5,670 bases of DNA, from positions 1-5,670 of the forward strand of contig JAEXEM010000432.1 in NCBI GenBank assembly GCA_023401045.1, given 5' to 3'. The DNA comes from Actinomycetes bacterium. GTDB taxonomy: Bacteria > Actinomycetota > Actinomycetes > Actinomycetales > Cellulomonadaceae. The notes under the pieces are model-generated. The model ran no database searches. It saw only the letters and a list, made by a program, of their open reading frames with translations, and was not told the DNA's origin. The translations under genes were made by a program, and so were the position numbers. Of the stretch, positions 1-4,202 are shown one piece after another (position 1 is the stretch's first letter; the number at the start of each line of letters is the position of its first letter).

Positions 1-362
1 GCCGCCTCGTACGTCACCCGGGCCGCGGCGGCACGGCCACGCGACGCGCTCACCTCCCGCCGGCAGACCGCCACCCGCCCCCGCAGGTCACGCAGCCCGG
101 CGGCGTACCCGGCGAGCACCCGCGCGACGTCCCGGCACCCCGCAGCCGCGTCGTCCGCACCCGCAGCCAGACGCACGCTCCGCTCCCCCAGCGCTACCGA
201 CCACCGGCCCGTCGACGCCGACACCAGCTCGTCCCCGGCGGCCCGTACCCCGAGCGCCCGCTCCGAGAACCGGTCCCCGCGTGCGACGAACCCCGCGACC
301 AGCCCGTCGACGGCCTCGAGGTCGCCGGCCTCGGGCTCGCGGTCGAGCACCCCCAGATCCAC
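1..362 (-). CDS. Partial hypothetical protein with WXG100/LXG-like helical N-terminal domain
   Basis: The gene runs off the left edge, leaving 120 complete codons plus two bases. I chose the GTG at 362-360 because a strong Shine-Dalgarno, GGAGGTC (371-365), sits 2 bases upstream of it, and because only this frame gives balanced protein-like composition; the other minus frames are Arg/Gly-rich shadows. The product has no signal peptide or membrane segment. It reads as a helical hairpin: an acidic first helix (about residues 10-50), a turn holding Trp54 (TGRW), then a long Ala/Arg-rich helix (about 60-105) containing LAGYAAGLRDLRGRV. Such N-terminal helical bundles are typical of actinobacterial type VII (ESX)-secreted proteins and of helical N-terminal regions fused to toxins or alpha/beta hydrolases. 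The match is to overall pattern; the WXG motif itself is not exact. The C-terminal effector part, which would give the function, lies outside the window. It is divergent from the protease operon. The gene is well supported, the family only moderately. Confidence 0.75.
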   Translation of the reverse strand, partial: MDLGVLDREPEAGDLEAVDGLVAGFVARGDRFSERALGVRAAGDELVSASTGRWSVALGERSVRLAAGADDAAAGCRDVARVLAGYAAGLRDLRGRVAVCRREVSASRGRAAAARVTYEA

Positions 363-364
363 GC

Positions 365-371
365 GACCTCC
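365..371 (-). promoter_or_regulatory. Ribosome binding site fixing the GTG start at 362
   Basis: On the minus strand GGAGGTC is followed by two bases and then GTG. GGAGGT is a near-perfect anti-16S match, and its core lies about 5-6 bases from the start. This settles the start of the partial left-hand gene, which has no ATG in a plausible position. Confidence 0.7.
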
Positions 372-398
372 AGCACAGCGACGGGACGAACCGGGCAC

Positions 399-404
399 AC
401 CGTA
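399..404 (-). promoter_or_regulatory. Candidate -10 hexamer (TACGGT) for the left-hand gene
   Basis: TACGGT on the minus strand fits the actinobacterial TANNNT -10 pattern. It would place transcription start near 392 and give a leader of about 30 bases carrying the ribosome binding site at 371-365. I see no convincing -35 hexamer about 17 bp upstream, so this is a weak prediction. Confidence 0.3.
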
Positions 405-442
405 CCGATCCGCCCTCACCGGCGAGGCCACCGTCCACAGCC

Positions 443-460
443 CCGGTCGCCCCCGACCGG
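443..460. repeat. Perfect inverted repeat, 7-bp arms, 4-nt loop
   Basis: CCGGTCG (443-449) and CGACCGG (454-460) are exact reverse complements around CCCC. As RNA this would be a stable GC hairpin; as DNA it could be a protein-binding dyad. It lies upstream of the predicted -10 elements of both flanking genes. There is no T-run after it on the plus strand, so a classical terminator is unlikely. Confidence 0.5.
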
Positions 461-505
461 CCACTCCCGGGCGACGGCCGAACGTGTCCCCGTCACCCGT
501 TCCGC

Positions 506-520
506 CGCAGGTCACCTGCG
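506..520. promoter_or_regulatory. 15-bp palindrome (7-1-7), candidate operator
   Basis: CGCAGGT, a single C, then ACCTGCG form a perfect dyad. The one-base centre cannot be an RNA loop at full length, although a 6-bp stem with a TCA loop is possible, so a DNA operator for a dimeric regulator is the more natural reading. It lies about 95 bp upstream of the -10-like hexamer at 616-621 and about 100 bp upstream of the one at 399-404. No regulator gene is visible in the window. Confidence 0.4.
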
Positions 521-615
521 AATTCCCGTCCGGTTGCTACCCCGCACCGGGCGCTGCTCCGCTTTGCCCGTCTCACCCGTCGCGCACCCCGCAGACGCAC
601 CGGACAGCACGCCCC

Positions 616-621
616 TAAGGT
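616..621 (+). promoter_or_regulatory. Candidate -10 hexamer (TAAGGT) for the membrane protein/protease operon
   Basis: TAAGGT fits the TANNNT -10 pattern and would start transcription near 628, about 32 bases before the TTG start at 660, leaving room for the GAGGAG ribosome binding site. A TTGACA-like -35 is not evident at the expected spacing. Confidence 0.35.
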
Positions 622-646
622 CCGCAGGCCTCGTCCCCCCGCTCCT

Positions 647-652
647 GAGGAG
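647..652 (+). promoter_or_regulatory. Ribosome binding site fixing the TTG start at 660
   Basis: GAGGAG ends 7 bases before TTG at 660-662. No other start codon in this frame near here has a comparable site. This supports the TTG start over an upstream ATG at 534 and over the internal ATG that encodes Met33. Confidence 0.65.
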
Positions 653-659
653 TCCTGCC

Positions 660-1397
660 TTGTCGACCGACACGACCGCGACCGACACGACCGCGACCGC
701 GACCGACACGACCACGCCCGCCACCGACGCCCCCAGCACGCGGTTCGCGGGCCTCATGCGCAACTTCGACGTCGTCATCGCGATCCTCCTGGGCGTCGTG
801 TCGACGACGACGGCGTACGCGTCGTTCCAGGCCGCCCTGTACGACAGCCAGATGGCCGGTGCGTACCAGCAGGCCGGGGCGCTCTCGACGGAGGCGGAGT
901 CGCTCTACCTCGAGGGCAACCAGCAGTACATGCAGGACACGCAGGTGCTCAACCGGCTGACGGAGCTGTCGATCAGCTCGCAGAGCAGCGACCCGGCGAT
1001 CGCGGCGGACGCGGACCTCGCGTACGAGACGCTCATGTTCCAGGCCGTCTCGGAGGAGCTGGCCGCGGCGATCGAGTGGGCGGAGGCGGAGAACGAGGCC
1101 GACCCCGACTACTGGACGAGCCCGCAGAACAACGAGGACTACCTCGACGCGCTGTTCGCCTCGTACACCGAGACGAAGGACGAGGCGCTCGCCGTCACCG
1201 ACAAGGGCAACGAGTACAACAGCCTGAGCGACCGTCTCACCCTCAACACGGTGCTCATGGCGATCTCGCTGTTCCTCCTCGGCATCGGTGCGGTCGTGCA
1301 GCGCGCGGGCGTGCAGCTCGTGCTCGCGGCCACCGGCACGGTGATCTTCGTCGTCGCCGGGATCCTCACGGCCGCGATCCCGTTCGTCGGCCTGTGA
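660..1397 (+). CDS. Membrane protein of unknown function with TDT-repeat tail and outward-facing helical domain
   Basis: This is a 245-aa protein starting at TTG 660 behind GAGGAG. Residues 1-27 are a Thr/Asp/Ala low-complexity tail made of TDTTA repeats. Membrane segments are predicted at about 37-54, 195-213 and 219-243. The region between the first two, about residues 55-190, is acidic, helical and rich in Gln, Glu and Ala (YASFQAALYDSQMAGAYQQAG, then EELAAAIEWAEAENEA). Arg28 and Arg34 precede the first segment and Arg215 sits in the turn between the last two, so the positive-inside rule puts the tail and turn in the cytoplasm and the large domain outside. The layout resembles DUF4337-type membrane proteins (one N-terminal segment, helical middle, two C-terminal segments), but I cannot confirm homology. 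No catalytic motif is visible. Its stop overlaps the protease start by 4 bp, so the two are translationally coupled and may work together at the membrane. The gene is certain and the function unknown. Confidence 0.9.
   Translation: MSTDTTATDTTATATDTTTPATDAPSTRFAGLMRNFDVVIAILLGVVSTTTAYASFQAALYDSQMAGAYQQAGALSTEAESLYLEGNQQYMQDTQVLNRLTELSISSQSSDPAIAADADLAYETLMFQAVSEELAAAIEWAEAENEADPDYWTSPQNNEDYLDALFASYTETKDEALAVTDKGNEYNSLSDRLTLNTVLMAISLFLLGIGAVVQRAGVQLVLAATGTVIFVVAGILTAAIPFVGL
666..716 (+). repeat. In-frame 15-bp tandem repeat encoding TDTTA
   Basis: The unit ACCGACACGACCGCG occurs exactly at 666-680 and 681-695. A 6-bp partial unit follows (696-701), then a third copy with one mismatch (702-716). 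Both 15 and 6 are multiples of three, so copy-number change would lengthen or shorten the cytoplasmic tail of the membrane protein without breaking the frame. Confidence 0.8.
1394..1397 (+). promoter_or_regulatory. GTGA stop/start overlap coupling membrane protein to protease
   Basis: The TGA stop of the membrane protein (1395-1397) lies inside the GTG start of the protease (1394-1396). No Shine-Dalgarno precedes the GTG, so ribosomes finishing the first gene probably re-initiate here. A second GTG at 1415 would shorten the signal peptide by 7 residues and also lacks a ribosome binding site. Confidence 0.75.
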
Positions 1398-3304
1398 CGG
1401 GCCGCGCTCGCCGGGTGCCCCGCGGGCGCCGGCTGCTCTCGGCAGGTGTCGCCGTCGCGATCGTCGCCGTGACGGCCGCCTGCCTCGACGAGGAGCCGAC
1501 GCCCGACGCGGGCCCCGGCGAGCGCGGGTCGTGGACGGTGCTCGCCTACTCGATCGCCGACACGGACCTCGAGCCGTACCTGCTCGAGGACGTCGACGAG
1601 ATGGGTGAGGTCGGCACGCAGGACGGGCTGACGATCGTCACGCTGCTCGACCGCGCCGACGGGTACAGCGACGACCCGGTGCTCGGCATGGACGACTGGG
1701 TGGGCGGCCGGCTCATCGAGGTCGTGCCCGGTGGTGGCGAGGTCGTCGAGGACCTCGGGGACGTCAACACCGGGGACCCGCAGGTGCTCGCCGACTTCGT
1801 CGCGCACGGCATCGGGACGTACCCGGCGGACAACTACGCGCTCGTCATCTCCGACCACGGCGCCTCGTGGCCCGGGGTCGGGGGCGACGAGTCGAACGAC
1901 CACGACACCCTCACCCTCGCCGAGATCCGCGACGGCATCGCCGCGGGCCTCGAGGGCACCGGTGTCGAGCGGCTCGACCTGCTGGGCTTCGACGCGTGCC
2001 TCATGGCGACGTACGAGGTCGCGGCGGCGATGACCCCGGTCGCGGACCTCATGCTCGCCTCGCAGGAGCTCGAGCCCGGCCACGGCTGGGACTACACGGC
2101 GCTGGCCGCAGCCGCCGACGGCGCGTCCCCGGTCGAGCTCGGTGAGGCGCTCATCGACGGGTTCGCCGCGCAGGCGAAGGACTGGGGCACCGACACCGCG
2201 ATCACGCTGTCGCTCGTCGACCTCACGCTGGTGCCCGCGGTCGAGGAGGCGCTCGACGCGTTCAGCGGTGCGCTCGTCGCGCAGGCCGACGGCGTCTCCG
2301 CGACGGTCGGCCGCACCCTCGCGCAGACCCTCGGCTTCGGGCGCTCGCCGGACCCGGACGAGGACAGCTTCATGACGGACCTCGCGATCCTCGCCGGGGA
2401 GATCGGCGTCGACTCGCTGCCGGTCTCCGACGAGGCCGACGCGCTCGTACGGGCGGTCAACGACGCCGTCCTCGCCCGCGTCGACGGGCAGGCGACCCGC
2501 GGGGCCACCGGCCTGTCGATCTACTTCCCGCCGCGCGTCGAGCACTACGACGAGACGTACCAGGGCATCGGCGTCGCCGAGGGCTGGGCGCAGTTCCTCC
2601 GCACCTACTACGGCGTGGGCGCCGCGATCCCGCAGGAGGCGCGCGCCGCGTTCGGGGGCGACGACGCCGAGGTGTGGTTCGACGACGACGGCCTCAACAT
2701 CGCGACGTTCCTCGACGAGGCGGCCGCGGACAACGTCGCGGAGGCGTTCATCCGGTACGGCGTCGTCGAGGACGACGGCACGACGACCTACCGCGGGCAG
2801 GAGCAGGCCGCGATCGACGAGGACGGCAGCGTGCTCGGCGTCTTCGACCTCACGACGCTCGTCATGACCGACGGCGAGGACTCCGCGCCGGCGTACATCG
2901 AGCTGACGAGCGACGACGACTGGGAGGTCGGGACGATCGACGTCCCCATGGCGTACTACGCGCCCGGTGAGGACGACGACCCGGCCGACGTGCTGCTCTC
3001 GATCGTCGTCGACGGCGACTCCGGCGACCTGCTGAGCGAGACGTACTACCTCCACAACGGCACGCAGTACGGCGCGTTCACCGCCGACCCCGAGGGGATC
3101 ATCGTCCCCGAGGTCCTCGTCGCGGACGCGGACGGCGGGCAGGAGTGGGTCGGCACCTCGGACGTCGGCCTGTGGGCGGACCTGCCGGGCCTCGGCTACG
3201 AGTGGGTCGACCTGCCGTCGGGGACGACGCTCGTCATCGAGCTGTGGGTCGTCGACTTCGGCGGGCACGAGGACGTCGTCAGCGCGGTCGTCACGGTGCC
3301 GTAG
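1394..3304 (+). CDS. Clostripain-like cysteine peptidase (family C11), probable lipoprotein
   Basis: This 636-aa protein starts at GTG 1394. There is no ribosome binding site, but the GTGA overlap with the preceding stop implies coupled translation. Residues 1-30 form an export signal: Arg-rich start, RRLLSAG, a hydrophobic stretch, then TAAC with Cys30 as the probable lipidated residue. The lipobox is imperfect (Thr at -3), and the RR could mean Tat export. The C11 core runs about 46-410. It shows WTVLAY near residue 47, GDVNTGDPQ (122-130), catalytic His155 in SDHGASW, catalytic Cys202 in GFDACLM, SQELEPGHGWDY (223-234) and GLSIYFP (373-379). Asp200, two residues before Cys202, matches the S1-pocket Asp that gives this family its Arg/Lys preference. 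Residues about 420-636 are an acidic, strand-rich extension of unknown role. The protease would act outside the cell, tethered to the membrane. Only one Lys is present in the whole chain (Lys262). The substrate is unknown. Confidence 0.93.
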   Translation: MTGRARRVPRGRRLLSAGVAVAIVAVTAACLDEEPTPDAGPGERGSWTVLAYSIADTDLEPYLLEDVDEMGEVGTQDGLTIVTLLDRADGYSDDPVLGMDDWVGGRLIEVVPGGGEVVEDLGDVNTGDPQVLADFVAHGIGTYPADNYALVISDHGASWPGVGGDESNDHDTLTLAEIRDGIAAGLEGTGVERLDLLGFDACLMATYEVAAAMTPVADLMLASQELEPGHGWDYTALAAAADGASPVELGEALIDGFAAQAKDWGTDTAITLSLVDLTLVPAVEEALDAFSGALVAQADGVSATVGRTLAQTLGFGRSPDPDEDSFMTDLAILAGEIGVDSLPVSDEADALVRAVNDAVLARVDGQATRGATGLSIYFPPRVEHYDETYQGIGVAEGWAQFLRTYYGVGAAIPQEARAAFGGDDAEVWFDDDGLNIATFLDEAAADNVAEAFIRYGVVEDDGTTTYRGQEQAAIDEDGSVLGVFDLTTLVMTDGEDSAPAYIELTSDDDWEVGTIDVPMAYYAPGEDDDPADVLLSIVVDGDSGDLLSETYYLHNGTQYGAFTADPEGIIVPEVLVADADGGQEWVGTSDVGLWADLPGLGYEWVDLPSGTTLVIELWVVDFGGHEDVVSAVVTVP

Positions 3305-3316
3305 CCCGCGGGTCTC

Positions 3317-3463
3317 TCAGCTCGGCGGCGAGGGCGTCGCCGCCGGCGGTGTGACCGCCTCCGGCTCGGTTCCGCCGGCGCCGCCACTGGCCCCGAACAC
3401 CACGAGGGAGATCGCCAACGCAGCCATCGCCACCCAGCGCGGCACTGCGCCCGTCGTACGCAT
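3317..3463 (-). CDS. Small single-pass membrane or secreted protein, hypothetical
   Basis: This 48-aa product begins with ATG at 3463. It has a short basic N-terminus (MRTTGAVPRW), a hydrophobic stretch of about 15 residues (VAMAALAISLVVFGA, residues 11-25), a Gly-rich linker, and a Pro/Thr/Ala tail ending in Ser. This is either a signal anchor with an exposed tail or a signal peptide with a short mature part. There is no Shine-Dalgarno. A TAGGTT hexamer 7 bases upstream of the ATG would make the mRNA leaderless, which is common in actinobacteria. It is convergent with the protease gene, with 12 bp between the two stops. A longer version starting at GTG 3538 adds 25 unconvincing residues. I do not recognise a family. 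Being short, it could be chance, but the signal-anchor pattern argues for a real gene. Confidence 0.5.
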   Translation of the reverse strand: MRTTGAVPRWVAMAALAISLVVFGASGGAGGTEPEAVTPPAATPSPPS

Positions 3464-3470
3464 GGCGGAC

Positions 3471-3476
3471 AACCTA
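3471..3476 (-). promoter_or_regulatory. Candidate -10 (TAGGTT) for a leaderless transcript
   Basis: TAGGTT on the minus strand ends exactly 7 bases before the ATG at 3463. This is the spacing expected when transcription starts at the first base of the start codon. No clear -35 is visible. Confidence 0.4.
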
Positions 3477-3638
3477 GTGCGAACCGGATGCGCTGCGGGA
3501 GGGGTCGTCCGAGGGTCCTGGCCGCCCCGCACGGGCACCCGCTACCGTTCGGCCCCGCCCTGGTTCCTCGAGCGGGCCGCCGAGGCAGGCGTGACCGTCC
3601 AGCAGTACGCACCGTACGTGGCGCCGGGAGGGGTCTGA
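3477..3638 (+). CDS. Possible short ORF or leader peptide upstream of the 176-aa protein
   Basis: This open frame ends with TGA at 3636-3638, sharing its A with the ATG of the next gene. From GTG 3477 it would encode 53 aa, but no ribosome binding site precedes that start. From GTG 3591, preceded by GAGG at 3582-3585, it would encode a 15-aa peptide (VTVQQYAPYVAPGGV). The stretch PWFLERAAEAGVTVQQYAPYV reads like real protein, with strong G/C third positions. It could be a small coupled protein, a leader peptide, or the remnant of a longer gene. I do not recognise it. Confidence 0.3.
   Translation: MRTGCAAGGVVRGSWPPRTGTRYRSAPPWFLERAAEAGVTVQQYAPYVAPGGV
3627..3631 (+). promoter_or_regulatory. 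Ribosome binding site for the ATG at 3638
   Basis: GGAGG lies within a GGGAGGGG run (3626-3633), with 6 bases between its end and ATG 3638. This selects 3638 as the start and rules out the longer open frame from ATG 3488, whose extra residues are Arg/Gly/Pro-rich shadow sequence. Confidence 0.7.
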
Positions 3639-4168
3639 TGCAGCAGGTGCTCTACACCACGCGGTGGAACCGCCTGACGCGCAGGCCCACGATGGACCAC
3701 GCGTGGGTGTCACCGCAGGAGGCGCCCGCGCTGTACGCGCGCGACGCCGGCATCGACGTCGTCGACGCGGAGCGCCGCGACGAGAACGGCACGCCCCGGC
3801 CTGTGTGGGTCATCGGCGCGTCGCCCGTCGGCTTCCGGGTGCAGCTGTTCACACCCGGGGGTGCCGTGGCACGGCTCGTCGACTGGATGCGCCGTGACGG
3901 CCGGCTGTGGCGGGACTCGTCCACCGAGTACCTGTACCCCGACGACGACACCGCCTACCGGATGTCGGACGCGACGACGATCATCGAGACCATCACCCGC
4001 CCGGACGGCACGGCGACCCTCGTGCACACCGACGGGTCCCGCCGCACGGAGGTCACCGAGTTCACGGACGTCGCGACCGACGGGAACTGGGTGGACGTTC
4101 CCGAGTTCGGGGACTGGGGGCCCCTCGTCAACGCCACCCTCGGTGCCCGGCCCGGGCCACCCGCCTGA
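3638..4168 (+). CDS. Hypothetical 176-aa soluble protein
   Basis: The ATG at 3638 sits behind a strong Shine-Dalgarno. There is no signal peptide or membrane segment, so the protein is predicted cytoplasmic. The N-terminal part (residues 1-60) is basic then mixed, with TTRWNRLTRRPTMDHAWVS followed by an acidic helix-like stretch. Residues 56-83 look like strands (PVWVIGASPVGFRVQLFTPGG). Residues 107-143 read as a beta meander with two matching turns, RPDG (121-124) and HTDG (130-133). The acidic C-terminus holds GNWVDVPEFGDW (149-160) and ends in a Pro/Gly tail. No catalytic motif is recognisable. Its size and the Trp-rich acidic C-terminus are compatible with small immunity-type or housekeeping orphan proteins, but nothing in the context proves either. 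It overlaps a short upstream ORF by one base and is convergent with the permease gene. Confidence 0.85.
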   Translation: MQQVLYTTRWNRLTRRPTMDHAWVSPQEAPALYARDAGIDVVDAERRDENGTPRPVWVIGASPVGFRVQLFTPGGAVARLVDWMRRDGRLWRDSSTEYLYPDDDTAYRMSDATTIIETITRPDGTATLVHTDGSRRTEVTEFTDVATDGNWVDVPEFGDWGPLVNATLGARPGPPA

Positions 4169-4182
4169 CGTCGCCACGGGCG

Positions 4183-4202
4183 CGCGGCGTCACTCCGCCG
4201 CG
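4183..4202. terminator. GC stem-loop between convergent genes, possible bidirectional terminator
   Basis: CGCGGCG (4183-4189) and CGCCGCG (4196-4202) pair perfectly around the 6-base loop TCACTC. The hairpin begins 14 bases after the stop of the 176-aa gene and spans the stop codon of the permease. There is no T-run on either side, so it would be an imperfect intrinsic terminator of the kind proposed for high-GC actinobacteria. The 21-bp gap between the genes leaves little else to end transcription. Confidence 0.35.

Larger units (their letters stand above)
363..659. other. Divergent intergenic region, no gene
   Basis: This stretch of about 297 bp separates the left minus-strand gene from the plus-strand membrane protein/protease operon. 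Reading frames crossing it are open only because stop codons are rare at this GC content, and none has a ribosome binding site or protein-like composition. It contains one TANNNT hexamer for each direction (399-404 minus, 616-621 plus) and two perfect inverted repeats (443-460 and 506-520). An 8-bp direct repeat, TCACCCGT, occurs at 493-500 and 573-580. It is best read as a shared control region for both sides. Confidence 0.65.

Noticed and set aside
88..438. Minus-strand ORFs at 88-438 and 194-400 as the left-hand gene
   Set aside because: Both are Arg/Gly- or Arg/Ser-rich and lack a ribosome binding site. The third frame, with GTG at 362 and GGAGGTC upstream, gives a normal protein.
1139..3268. 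A 709-aa minus-strand ORF antisense to the protease
   Set aside because: Its composition is dominated by Arg, Val, Asp and Leu with no domain pattern, and it lies exactly opposite a gene with clear catalytic motifs. It is a codon-bias artefact.
281..3304. A single 1007-aa plus-strand ORF that includes the protease
   Set aside because: The first 371 residues are Arg/Pro/His-rich and overlap both the divergent region and the membrane protein gene in another frame. The signal peptide begins at GTG 1394, so the upstream part is only a stop-free shadow at high GC.
1394..3304. The caspase-like fold as sign of a gasdermin-type or CRISPR-associated defence system
   Set aside because: The protease carries an export signal and would act outside the cell. 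No gasdermin-like pore former, Cas gene or NTPase sensor is present.
3305..3316. CCCGCGGG palindrome just after the protease stop as a terminator
   Set aside because: It is a self-complementary 8-mer with no loop and no T-run; too short to call.
3488..3637. A longer start at ATG 3488 for the 176-aa protein
   Set aside because: The added 50 residues are Arg/Gly/Pro-rich, and the strong Shine-Dalgarno directly precedes ATG 3638.
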